This document shows positions 24,665 through 34,363 of a stretch of DNA of 64,000 bases, in pieces; the first letter of the stretch is position 1, and each line of letters starts with the position of its first letter. The notes under the pieces were generated by a model. It saw only the letters and a program-made list of their open reading frames with translations, ran no database searches and had not been told where the DNA came from. Origin of the DNA: Tanypteryx hageni. Its lineage: Eukaryota > Arthropoda > Insecta > Odonata > Petaluridae. The translations under genes were made by a program, and so were the position numbers. The stretch covers positions 62,122,057-62,186,056 of the forward strand of contig CM054120.1 in the NCBI GenBank assembly GCA_028673005.1, in the 5' to 3' direction.

Positions 24665-25519
24665 TTACAATGGTGGACAACAGTCAGTATCCTCTTTAGG
24701 AATGGTGTCCTTAATGGGAGAGTCAAGGATGTGAATTGTTTCCAAATGGTCTATTGCCATTTGAAGGGAAGGGTTTTCCCCTGCATTCACATCAACCATG
24801 TTATCATTTGTTACCATAGCAGATGCAAGATTATTGTATTCTGATTTACAAACAGGCTTTGTTGAATCAGATTTGGCTACTTTACTCTCCTTCAAAAGTC
24901 CTATTACTTTATTCTTCTTGAGAAGTTCTGATAATTTGTTCTCCTTGGGAAGTTCTGTTATTTCATTCTCCTTGGGAAGTTCTGTTATTTCATTCTCCTT
25001 GGGAAGTTCTGTTATTACATTCTCCTTGGGAAGTTCTATTATTTCGTTCTCCTTGGGAAGTTCTGTTATTTTATTCTCCTTGGAAAGTTCTGTTATTTCA
25101 TTCTCCTTGGGAAGTTCTGTTATTTCATTCACCTTGGGAAGTTCTGTTATTTCATTCTCCTTGGGAAGTTCTGTTATTACATTCTCCTTGGGAAGTTCTG
25201 TTATTTCATTCTCCTTGGGAAGTTCTGTTATTTCGTTCTCCTTGTGAAGTTCTATTATTTCGTTCTCCATGGGAAGTTCTGTTATTTCATTCTCCTTGGG
25301 AAGTTCTGTTATTTCGTTCTCCTTGTGAAGTTCTATTATTTCGTTCTCCTTGGGAAGTTCTGTTATTCCGTTCTCCTTGGGAAGTTCTGTTACTTCATTC
25401 TCTTTGGAAATTTCTGCAACTTCATACTTCTCAGGAAGTTCTGTTTTATCATTTTTCTTAGTATTTAAATCAGTCTTTGGTTGTACTTGATCTTGGCTCT
25501 TTTTTACGGCAACTTTAGG
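24665..25519 (-). CDS. AGBL5: Proposed last exon of AGBL5/CCP5: 9-residue repeat tail
   Basis: This 855 bp exon opens after a CTTTAATACAG acceptor (first base 25519) in phase 0 and runs 284 codons to the TAA at 24667-24665. It is in phase with the AGBL5 donor at 45933. It starts PKVAVKKSQDQVQPK, a lysine-rich linker like the exon before it. About nineteen units of the 9-residue consensus ENEITELPK follow, ending in a unique segment (NNLASAMVTN ... EDTDCCPPL). The stop overlaps an AATAAA on the minus strand, giving a very short possible 3' end. CCP5 C-terminal tails are long and poorly conserved, so membership rests on strand, phase and order, not on homology. It may instead belong to another minus-strand gene. 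Confidence 0.55.
   Translation of the reverse strand, partial: PKVAVKKSQDQVQPKTDLNTKKNDKTELPEKYEVAEISKENEVTELPKENGITELPKENEIIELHKENEITELPKENEITELPMENEIIELHKENEITELPKENEITELPKENVITELPKENEITELPKVNEITELPKENEITELSKENKITELPKENEIIELPKENVITELPKENEITELPKENEITELPKENKLSELLKKNKVIGLLKESKVAKSDSTKPVCKSEYNNLASAMVTNDNMVDVNAGENPSLQMAIDHLETIHILDSPIKDTIPKEDTDCCPPL
24895..25410. repeat. 27 bp coding minisatellite
   Basis: A tandem 27 bp unit (plus strand core TTCTCCTTGGGAAGTTCTG) repeated about 19 times with point variants. The period is a multiple of three, so it stays in frame. It also leaves the opposite strand open (plus 24798-25247 and 25244-25468), which should not be read as genes. Confidence 0.9.
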
Positions 25520-25721
25520 CTGTATTAAAGAAAAACATGAAAGAAAATGAGATGATGCAAGAGTAACTTAGATATTTACACAGTTTTATGATAGCAACAC
25601 TCCCAAGTGATAGATAATGGACGATACTGTACTCTCTTCCAAATTTTTCACTTTGGCTAGATTTAATACATAAAAAGTTTAATACCCACAACTCTGATCC
25701 CACCACATGAATTTATATTAA

Positions 25722-27079
25722 CCCTTTCGCTCTCACGGCAATTGCCTTTTTTAATCCCAGAAAGCTCGTGCCTAATTTTTGAAAATTTCAAGTGTTTTTT
25801 AAATATTTTTTTGCGAGCCTAATTTTTGGTCTAGGATATCAAAATTTTTAATGGGTTTTGAAAACAAATTGCAGTTTAAAGCAAAAAAGTTATATTTATT
25901 TTTATAAAAAAGTTTGAACAAAAAACGTTTTTATGAAAAAGAAAATAATTTTCAAAATTATATAACTTCATAACCTCAACATTTATCACAGATTTGCACA
26001 TAGATTAGGAAATATTGCATTATTCACTCTAACATATCCAAATTTAACTCAATATTCCCTTTTTATTTATGAGATAAAAACAACACTCCACATGTAAGCC
26101 TTTATTACATCTAATGCAAACAGTTCGGGATCTTTTTCTTCTATTCTTAGTGCTGCAAACACAACAATTAGCCTCTTTTTTCGTCAAGATTTTGAACACC
26201 CACTTTAGCTGTATTTTCCCTCATTGAAACCCACTCATTACCTAAATGCTCAATTATATTTACTACATATGTTAGCCTCGATTGCAGTTTCCCAGGTCCT
26301 TTGAAATTTTCTTTATATAGAATATAGCTATTCAAAACCATCCTTGAAATTATATTGAACGCAACTTTTCCCCAATATTTTACACTCTTTCTTTCATCCA
26401 TGTAAGTATACAGCATCATATCAGAAGTGTCAATCCCCCCATAAATTTATTGTAACTGCAAATTACTTCCAGTTTCAGCGTAATTTTTTCTATATATCAA
26501 ATGAATATATGATAAAAAATACTCTACAAAGTTGCTATGTGTCATATTACCAGTGAGCGAGACTCAAGAGACCTCTGACAAAGTTGAGTCGTAGGTTACG
26601 TTACCAGAGAGCGAGATTGATAATCAAGAGAAAAAAATAAAAGAAAAAAATCCTCAGAAAATTTCGGTAAGCATTTCGTCTCATATGATGTATCAACTTT
26701 TGGATTATAACATTGTGATGAAAATGCAATGGCAGGCATGCTTATGAAAGAATGGAGAAAGACAGCGTGCGTAATCTACGGCCGTGAAGGGCAAAAAATA
26801 TTTTGGATGATAACTCACTGCCAATTAGCTGCGTCAGACGGATGGGGGAAAAGACGATTACTTTTGTTTATGTAAAATACTAAAATCGTAAAGAGGAATA
26901 CCATTTCAAAAGTAAATATAAACAATTATATCATCTTCAGTTTGGTAGTAATTATAACTCAAAGTGCGATCTATAAAGATTTTTAAACAGGGTTAAAGCT
27001 AGAGCCGATATATCAGCACCTTGAGTGTTTTAAGACGACCAGGGGAAACCGATATATCGGCACCTTGAGCGTCTAAGGG
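25722..27079 (-). mobile_element. Defective piggyBac-like element
   Basis: A 1358 bp element flanked by TTAA at 25718-25721 and 27080-27083. Ends are CCCTTTCGCTCTCACGG and, complemented, CCCTTAGACGCTCAAGG. The right end is partly duplicated (two CGATATATC(A/G)GCACCTTGAG blocks at 27007-27072). It carries a C-terminal transposase relic on the minus strand. Confidence 0.75.
26070..26419 (-). pseudogene. piggyBac transposase C-terminus (frameshifted)
   Basis: The 83-codon frame at 26168-26419 contains the segment RKSVKYWGKVAFNII followed by NSYILYKE, which matches the region after the DDD core of piggyBac/PGBD transposases. It stops at NLDEKRG. In the next frame the cysteine-rich domain continues (CCVCSTKNRRKRSRTVC, CNKGLHVEC). 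One frameshift therefore splits the C-terminus. The N-terminus and catalytic aspartates are missing. Confidence 0.7.
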
Positions 27080-27083
27080 TTAA

Positions 27084-28430
27084 ACTAATTAAATGCTAAG
27101 AGCTTTCCTACAATAGTACAAATTTCTACAAAGCTCTTAAGTTGAGCCATTTATGTAACTGGTAAGAAAAGAGGTTGTTACTGTGAATCTTTGGCAGATC
27201 CAAAGGGGGGAGGGGAGGTGATCCCCATACCCTTCGATGACCCCACTGCCCTCCACTGGATGCATTTTAAAACCCATTCTGTACAAATTTCCTTGATTGT
27301 GTGTCACAGATTAGGTGCATAGGGCAAGGGAAATAAAGATTCTGATGGGCCAGAATTTCCAGAATAAGTGTAGGCAGGTTCAAGAAGGACCCCCACCCCC
27401 TCAGGAAGTAGAAATCTCATCAATTTTGGACCCACTAATTTGGAATATTCTTTAATTCATATCTCTGAAAATATTTGGAGTATTCTAAATACCTTATCTG
27501 CCTGAATAGAAGCCGACCCCCCAAAAATTTCCACCATTATTTGACAAAAAAGTAAATTTGGTAGATTTTATGCTGAAGTCTGCCGGGCATGCATGCACGG
27601 TCTAGAATACATTATTCGAGATTGAAGAAAAGAGTGGGAAATTGTTTAGTTGACATTTTGAAATATTACTCCAATTAATAATTTCAAGTTCTTGAATAAT
27701 GTTTCACGTTCAGTGACGATCATTTCATTCATCTTCATTTTCACAAAAGGTCAAATAAAGCAATAATGACCTCGCCATGATAATTTTTAATCAGTCTATT
27801 TCCAATGAAATTAGCATTTACGTTGCCTTAAGAAATTGCATTTTTATAATTATACATGTTCCTGTAAAGTTTTACTGAAATTCAAACAGTTGAGAATCAA
27901 AAGCCGTCATTGCATTTTGCATAATTGTCTGCGTAGTCATGTACACAGTTTAAATAGATTCAATGAATGAGGTTTTAACATGCATATAAACATTGCAATG
28001 GCTATAGCAATAACTACAATAGCTAAGTAAAACTAATAGGAACTTCTTTTAATGACTAATGAAAAATAATACAAATTGCTAACTATTCTATGATACATAT
28101 GCATAGCCCTGAGAAATGAAAGAAAATATCTAATAGCATTTAGAAATGAAAGAACAGGTAACAAAACACAGATAATGCCAAATTCAATATTCTAGCTTTA
28201 TTATTTATTCATTAATATCCACTGTAGGACAAATATTTACTTTACGAAAAATATAGTACTATCATTTGAATGCGATGGCAATGAGAACCTGCTACAATCT
28301 ATGGGTGACTACAAGACTTAACCCTAACCCCAAATTTTTTCTCAGACTCGCATTTAAGCTGAAGGGTGATTTTTTCATGATAGATTTTGAAGAAAAACAT
28401 CGGCTTGTATTCGGGCAGATACGGTAAATG
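27084..28430. other. Intronic, no gene recognised
   Basis: Contains a GGCAGATCCAAAGGGG-type repeat fragment at about 27190-27260 (compare 10273 and 10540) and a solitary right end of the CCGTATTT family at about 28395-28427. Confidence 0.45.
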
Positions 28431-28435
28431 GGAAT

Positions 28436-29110
28436 ACAGTGGATGCTGCTTATTGTAATCACGGATATTGTTATCATTTGTGTAATGTTATCACTTTTAT
28501 GAAGTCCTGATAAGACATATATTAATACACAGAAAAAACTATGTTTATCAGCATTTCGGTTTTTGTTATCGCTTTTTTGCCTTATTGCGGCCATGACGCA
28601 TGTTCAGTGGAAGTGATTACATAACATCCCGGTTTGTTCTTGAGCTCCGACACGTTGCATGTCTAGTTACTGTTGTTGCTTTGTGCAGTTCGTATGATTG
28701 TTAGTGTTGTTCCTCCGTGCATACGTAATGGCGGAAGTTCAAAAGAAACGTAATGATCTAACCCTTAAAGAAAAGCTTGCCATTTTAGAGCGCTATGATA
28801 AATTACCGAAAATGAGTCAACGTAATGCAACAGTGCAGTTAAAAATTTCGCAACCTCTTTTGTGTACAATTCTTAAAAATCAAAAAATTATTGAGAGGGC
28901 AATAAAAAAAATGAAAACTTGAACTGTAAGAGAAATCATAGTGGAAAAAGATGATCAGGTGGAATCAGCATTAAAACTTTGGTTTACTAATGTTCACTAA
29001 CAAGATGCCAGTGTCGACGGTCCACTGATGCTGCAGAAAGCAAAAGAACTTGCTAAGAAAATGGGAAAAGACGATTTTGTTGCAACAGAGGGATGGTTTC
29101 ACCGCTCTGC
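28436..29110 (+). pseudogene. Tigger/pogo transposase relic (N-terminal DNA-binding half)
   Basis: A Tigger-like terminus (TA then CAGTGGATGCTGCTTATTG) is followed by a frame beginning at 28728 (MAEVQKKRNDLTLKEK). It encodes the CENP-B-type N-terminal helix-turn-helix (KLAILERYDKL, SQRNA, ISQPLLCTILKN). After stops at 28921 and near 29000 the second DNA-binding segment continues (DDQVESALKLWF, GPLMLQKAKELAKKMG, EGWFHR). The DDE catalytic domain is not readable downstream. Truncated, with at least two in-frame stops. Confidence 0.75.
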
Positions 29111-30540
29111 ATCAATAAACAATGCTGAACAGTGGCATTCTTGTTTCATCGGTCATTGTTATCAATTAAGCTGTGTCCTGAAGTGATCCCAATAAGCGCT
29201 GTCCACTGTACTTCAATATTTTATTTACCACCAAAGCTACAAACAATTGGTTATGGTGTCTTAACCGATATTGGCCCAAGGGTACCATCCTCTTCTATCA
29301 TCTACAATGAAGGCATGGTATTTTCTAGTCCATCTATTTCTTGCATGCAGCTTATGTACAATTGGAAGTTTATTTCTGCACGGTTGGACAGGTTTATCTG
29401 CAGTTGTTACAATTTTGTGTATCATTAAACTTTGCCCTTTTTGTTTGAAAACAGTGTCTAGTAGAGGTCTGCAATGGCTGGGCCATGCTGATAATAATGA
29501 GTTTCGGCTGGGTCTGGGAATGAAAAATTGCCCATGTTCAGTTAATTTTGGATCTATAATATCTACCAGGCGTCAACAGAGTACACTCATGATGACTTAT
29601 ATGTATACCACCTGTCTCCTTATTAGAAAGCGTTTTCATATCATAAATTACACTGATGTACGCATACAAATGCTCAGCAGTGACCACTATCAGAAATGGT
29701 TATGGCTTATATTACGAAACGTCTTGACCGAAAAAGGGACTGAGAAGCAAGAGAGGGCTCCTTTCATCTCTTTTAGTAGCCCAAGCGAAACCCTTGTTGC
29801 AGAGTCAAAGGAGCAGTGAAGCGGACAGAGGCAAAGTGGAGTCAGCACCCTGATTTGAGTTTGAGAACTGCTCTGTGCACATTGAGGGGGGAGTTCCAAA
29901 ACAATGTTATAGTGTCAGTTTGGTCTTCAGAGTAGATGATACAGATTCTATCTCCTGTGTAATTATTAAAAGGTGATATTTCTGCTCTCAGTTATAGTTT
30001 TGCGGTTAGCGATATATTTTAGTATTATTAAAAATTTTTATAGATCAGTGAAATACGGGAACAGATGTGATCAAAGAAAAGTTAAAAAAGGGAGAATACA
30101 TTATCACTAAAGTAACTGGTGGGAAAAGTGATACGTGGAAAAGGTTTGAGATGATATGAATGAAGATTTGAGTAGTGAAAGAAAATTCAGTATAGCAGGG
30201 TGCATAGTGCAAGAGCATCGAATGAGCTTGAGCAGCCATAGCATTGGCTCTATCTTGTTCCTGCATAGCAACATGCAGTAATAGCAGTGAGGCACGCAGG
30301 TGTTTCCATTGGGAATGGAAAACCATCTCGTTGGAGAATACATTTTTTGCTGCATACTTAACGTATAAGCTGTCATTTACATCCAAGTCATGCTGGATAT
30401 GGTCATACTCCATAAAACTTGGGCCTTGGGCTGGGCCTAGAAACCCAAAATGCAGTAATGCTTTGGGCCAGGTTGGACTTGGGCTCAATTTTGAATGGGT
30501 TGGATTAGGCTTGGGCAGAAAATTTTGGCCCATTCACACC
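29111..30540. other. Intronic repeat debris, no gene
   Basis: Several overlapping frames on both strands (plus 29132-29428 and 29271-29819, minus 30045-30533), none with recognisable motifs. The GGGCTTGGGCTGGG-rich part at 30420-30530 looks like a transposon terminus. Confidence 0.4.
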
Positions 30541-30544
30541 TTTA

Positions 30545-30796
30545 GTGTCACGGAGTAAACTGGAGGATGATAATGTGTTTGATATATTGCTGCCTATCCC
30601 TGAAAACTGTGTCAAAAGCAATACATTCTTTATAGATTCTGGTAGTGACAGTGACAAAGTAGGAGCTATTAAATATAATAAAATGGGTTTGAGTGGAAAT
30701 GTTGCGATGGCTGCTGCAGAAGCTCTCTTTAGGTCAGGCTGTACCATCATTTGGGACATGTTTTATGTTGCAAAATCATTTTACAGAACTTTCTAA
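30545..30796 (+). pseudogene. Possible piggyBac transposase fragment
   Basis: The frame contains FIDSGSDSD, then KMGLSGNVAM and IIWDMFYVAKSFYR. This resembles the piggyBac stretch with GLGGNVV and the FDNFFTS catalytic aspartate motif. The expected DNFF is altered to DMFY, and the frame ends early. Weak similarity only. Confidence 0.4.
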
Positions 30797-30962
30797 AAAG
30801 TTGTCTGAGAACCATAAAAATGGCAAACATTCAACATGCAGAGTATCCTTAAGAATTGGTGGTGATCACAAGGAGGTGGAAAAAAACAAGAGAATACTGT
30901 TTACTTCCTGTCTATTGGTGACCACAGTGTGGCATGGCAAAAGGACTATTTTCATCTTGTCT

Positions 30963-31274
30963 TCAGGATATGAATCTCTCATACATCCTCTTCAAAGTGC
31001 AAAAAAGGACACACAAAGATGGTTCACAGGTATAAGTGCAGTGCTTGAGGTGATATGATATGGGGTATGCCATAAGAGTTCTTCTTACAAGGTCAGAAAC
31101 AATCCCATCACTTTGTAGTAGACTTGAAATCATCCTGGTACTTTTTGGTTGCATCAGTTCTAGTGCTGTAGCACTTGAAACCATTTCCCTGATCAGTTTG
31201 TAACCACGATAGGAAGGCCGGTTTTTAATTTTCAATGTTGTAACTTGCATGAAAAACACTTTGTTTCTTTCCAT
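30963..31274 (-). pseudogene. Possible piggyBac C-terminal fragment, opposite strand
   Basis: A 103-codon frame ending with a cysteine series (HCTYTCEPSLCVLFC) that could be a degenerate piggyBac C-terminal finger. It is preceded by a NRPSYRGYKLIREMV segment. It lies head-to-head with the plus-strand fragment at 30545. Alternative: chance frame in repeat DNA. Confidence 0.25.
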
Positions 31275-31603
31275 AAAAATAAAATTTTATTCACACGAAT
31301 CAACACTCATTAAAATGTAACATATTAAGCTGATAATGTTACAGTATATCGACGACTGGGTCGTGTCTCTCCTGATGCTTCGCCACTGAAACATTGTAAC
31401 CTTTTTACCGTACCGATTTAATTATCCCATTATAGTCATGACATCTGTGAGCTTGTTTTGGATTTAATTTCTCGGCTAGTTGAAGTACCCAGGTAAATCC
31501 ATTATACTGTAATTGATAGTAGCTCAATAACTTTGGCCAAAACTAACAAAAGTAGAATACTCCTTTAGCCAAAACAACTAGAGGGCTGCAAACCCAATGC
31601 ATT

Positions 31604-31628
31604 TCGCCCACAAGGTGGGCATCGTCAG
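31604..31628 (-). ncRNA. Conserved hairpin with hammerhead-like core in the Penelope-like terminus
   Basis: On the minus strand CTGACGA is followed by a 6 bp stem (GCCCAC with GTGGGC, 3-base loop) and GAAA. This resembles CUGANGA-stem II-GAAA of hammerhead ribozymes, which are reported in Penelope-like terminal repeats. One extra U sits between the core and the stem, and stems I and III are not convincing, so activity is uncertain. Confidence 0.4.
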
Positions 31629-31686
31629 GGGTAGAACCTGTTTCACCAGTGACTGGAAGCCAACTGCCAGGTTGAAACAGAAAGTA

Positions 31687-33255
31687 TTAAGAAGACGACC
31701 GAGAAACAAGCGAAACGCGGAAAGATTTTTCGGCGTGTGTGTCGTTTAAATCTGTCAATTTGTATAGGGTCTTGTTGAAATCTGTGTCTGTGTTCATAAG
31801 TGTATCGCGGTTTTTGTAAATGTGAAGGTTTTCTAACGAGTTTAGTGAGTTATTGGCTGAAGTTATCAGTGTTAAATCGTTTACGTGTATACTATGACCT
31901 GTTTCAAAGATGTGGTTGGCAACGCTTGATTTTTCAAAACGATTATATTTATAGTGAGCCATGTGTTCCTTGAAGCGTGTTATTAGTTTCCTCCTTGTTT
32001 GTCCTATGTACTTTTTGTCGCAGTGTGAGCATTGTATTTTATAAATACCGGACTTGTTCAAAGATTCAGTTCTGTCTTTTGTACTGCCCAGTAAATTATT
32101 CAAATTAATAGGATTTGTATATGTTATGGTATAATTCTTATGTTTAAAAATTTTGTTCAAGCCTCTGTTTAATGGTGGAAAATAAGGCAATTTTACAAAT
32201 TTGTCCTCTTTTTTGGTGTCTAATTTTAGGGAAGTGGCATTGGACAAAGTTTTATTAAAGTTATGTTTTCTCACTAATTTATTAATTAAATTATTATCGT
32301 ATCCAAGTTTAGCGGCAATTTGTTTTATGTGTTTAAGTTCCTTTGCATATCTGATTTTATTGAGGGGGATGTTACATAATCTGTGTGTTAAAATTTGAAA
32401 CACAGCTGTTTTTTGGTTCATAGGGTGAAAGGAGTTGTTAGGAATAAAGTTATCAGTATGTGTAGGTTTTCTAAAAATGTCAAACTCAATGTGTTGTCTA
32501 TTATTTATGATAAGCAAGTCCAAAAATGGCAAGGTGTTGTTTTCTTGAAGTTCATAAGAGAACTTGATTGAAGGATATATGTTGTTTAACTGATTAACAA
32601 ATTCATCTACATTTTGTTTCTTTAAATCAAAGATTGTGAATATGTCATCCACGTACCTCAACCATATATCTGGAAAGTAATGAAATTTTTCTTTGCAATC
32701 GTTTTCAAAAGAGGACATGAAAATGTTGGCTAAAAAGGGAGATAAGGGGTTTCCCATAGAAGTGCCTTGAGTTTGTTTGTAAATTTCATTTTTAAATGAA
32801 AAAACGTTCTGTGACATGCATAAATTAGTAAGTTGTAAATATTCGAGGACAATTTCATCAGAAAAATTTTGTTTTAGTAACAATGATTTTAAAATTTGGG
32901 ATGTTTCTTCCAGAGGTACACTTGGGAAGAGGCTTTTGACGTCAAAGGAGACCAAAATCTCAGACTCTTTTAATGTTATGTCTTTTAGTTTACTTATCAC
33001 GTTATAGGTATTTTTAACAGAGTGTTTGTCGGGGAAGGACATCTGTTTAAATTCACTATTAAGCCATTTGGCCAAGTTATAGGATGGGCTATTTATTCCT
33101 GATGCAATCGGTCTCATGGCTTTGTCATCTTTATGTATTTTGGGGAGGCAGAACAATTTAGGTATGTTTGGGTTTGAAATTTTTAACTTGTAGCTTAATT
33201 TATTATCAATGATGGTTTTACATCCTTTAATGATGTCTTTGGTTTTTTGAATCAT
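31687..33255 (-). CDS. Penelope-like reverse transcriptase with GIY-YIG endonuclease
   Basis: An uninterrupted 522-codon frame from ATG at 33255. Reverse transcriptase motifs run in order: LFCLPKIHK (34-42), MRPIAS (47-52), SFDVKSLFPSVP (103-114), QGTSMGNPLSPFLAN (163-177) and the catalytic YVDD (201-204). A GIY-YIG nuclease follows (GIYKI at 403-407, YIGQT at 416-420, with downstream RFKEH and VANHIFETGH). This pairing defines canonical endonuclease-bearing Penelope-like elements. Related proteins are usually longer, and an in-frame TAA precedes the ATG, so the N-terminal region is missing. The lack of stops suggests a fairly recent insertion, but it is probably not autonomous. Confidence 0.92.
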   Translation of the reverse strand: MIQKTKDIIKGCKTIIDNKLSYKLKISNPNIPKLFCLPKIHKDDKAMRPIASGINSPSYNLAKWLNSEFKQMSFPDKHSVKNTYNVISKLKDITLKESEILVSFDVKSLFPSVPLEETSQILKSLLLKQNFSDEIVLEYLQLTNLCMSQNVFSFKNEIYKQTQGTSMGNPLSPFLANIFMSSFENDCKEKFHYFPDIWLRYVDDIFTIFDLKKQNVDEFVNQLNNIYPSIKFSYELQENNTLPFLDLLIINNRQHIEFDIFRKPTHTDNFIPNNSFHPMNQKTAVFQILTHRLCNIPLNKIRYAKELKHIKQIAAKLGYDNNLINKLVRKHNFNKTLSNATSLKLDTKKEDKFVKLPYFPPLNRGLNKIFKHKNYTITYTNPINLNNLLGSTKDRTESLNKSGIYKIQCSHCDKKYIGQTRRKLITRFKEHMAHYKYNRFEKSSVANHIFETGHSIHVNDLTLITSANNSLNSLENLHIYKNRDTLMNTDTDFNKTLYKLTDLNDTHAEKSFRVSLVSRSSS

Positions 33256-33329
33256 GGAATTTAATGGGTTCTTCTTGAGTTTAATTTAGTTGTTTTGGCT
33301 AAAGGAGTATTCTACTTTTGCCATTATAC

Positions 33330-33815
33330 TGTATTTCTCGGCATATAAGACATACTTTTTTTCCAGAAAAATTATCCCTAAAATCAGCCTGCATTTTATA
33401 AGCCAAATATAAGATTATTACTGTTCTCAATACTAACACTAACGAAAACACCCATCCCAAAATGGAATATTTAGCAGTCATACATTGAAAAAACATTAAA
33501 ATATACATTATTAATAATTAATAGTGAAATAATTGTTAATATATACAGTAATACCTTATGCAACGTAAATTCCAACAACGTATTTTCATTATTGTGCATT
33601 ATTAAAGTCTGCTTGAGGTAATTACAATTTTGGTGTACTTTTGACATTAGTCATACGTTGTAGTTCCTAACAGGCCTGTTAAATAATGTGATTAATGCCA
33701 CGGAACATTATAATTATGGTAGACGTGATAAAAAGTTTGTAAATACCTAGGATAAATACCGTTACGTGTACTGAGATCTCAGTGGCTACAAAAGTGAAAA
33801 GATATGCCTACACTA
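33330..33815. other. Intronic, partial TIR element, no gene
   Basis: Begins with the interrupted end of a CCGTATTT-family element (CTCGGCATATAAGACATAC). Nothing else recognised. Confidence 0.4.
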
Positions 33816-34355
33816 TTAGTTATAAGCTTCAGGTGATTGAATATGCAAAAATGCATGGAAATTGCGCAGCAGGATGTCATTTTGGTCCACCTCCCACAGA
33901 AAAAAACCATCCATGAATGGTGAAAACAGGAGGAAAGACTGAAGGTGATAGGGAAAGAGAAACAATCTTTGTAAGCCTGGTCCTAAATGGCCAAAACTAG
34001 AGGAAATGAAAAAATGAATAGAAGAACAGAGGAAGTTAGGAGTTGTTGCATTGACCAAAATGGTTATGTACGATGCAAGAAGAGTTGCAGAAGAAAAAGG
34101 GCTAGCTGATTTTTCTGGATTTGCATCTTGGTGCGCTAGGTTTATGAAAAGACAAGCCCTAAGCATGCGCACAAAGACAAGGATAGCACAGAAAATGTCG
34201 GAAGAGTATGAAACAAATATAGTAGAATTTCATAAGTTCATTATAAATGCAATAAAAACAACTTTCTATGAACTAGGACAGATAGGGAATATGAATATGG
34301 ATGTGGTTCCTTTAATGTTTGATGTACCATCCAATAGAAGTGTAGATACAATGCT
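33816..34355 (+). pseudogene. Tigger/pogo (jerky/CENP-B type) transposase relic
   Basis: In shifting frames the conceptual product reads SYKLQVIEYAKMHGN, KPGPKWPKLEEEMKKW, then in a 102-codon open frame (34051-34359) DFSGFASWCARFMKR, SMRTKTRIAQKMS and VVPLMFDVPSNRSVDTML. This is the helix-turn-helix and start of the DDE domain of pogo-type transposases (FDVP with first catalytic Asp). Frameshifts and stops occur before 34020. The relic ends at the hAT insertion site and does not resume beyond it. Confidence 0.75.
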
Positions 34356-34363
34356 GTAGCAAG

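Larger units (their letters stand above)
31512..33320 (-). mobile_element. Penelope-like element, 5'-truncated, with inverted terminal repeats and tail
   Basis: A 1809 bp insertion flanked by a perfect 13 bp target duplication CCATTATACTGTA (31499-31511 and 33321-33333). A 33 bp inverted repeat occupies 33288-33320 and 31547-31579; a 35 bp tail (31512-31546) extends beyond the distal copy. Inverted terminal repeats with a 30-40 bp extension are known for Penelope-like elements. The insertion split the left end of a CCGTATTT-family element (TTTCTCGGCATATAAGAC follows at 33334). Confidence 0.85.

Noticed and set aside
24798..25468. Open frames of 149 and 74 codons on the plus strand over the 27 bp repeat
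   Set aside because: They are the antisense of an in-frame minisatellite; a period divisible by three keeps several frames open.
32201..33007. Plus-strand frames within the Penelope-like ORF
   Set aside because: Shadows of the 522-codon minus-strand RT/GIY-YIG frame.
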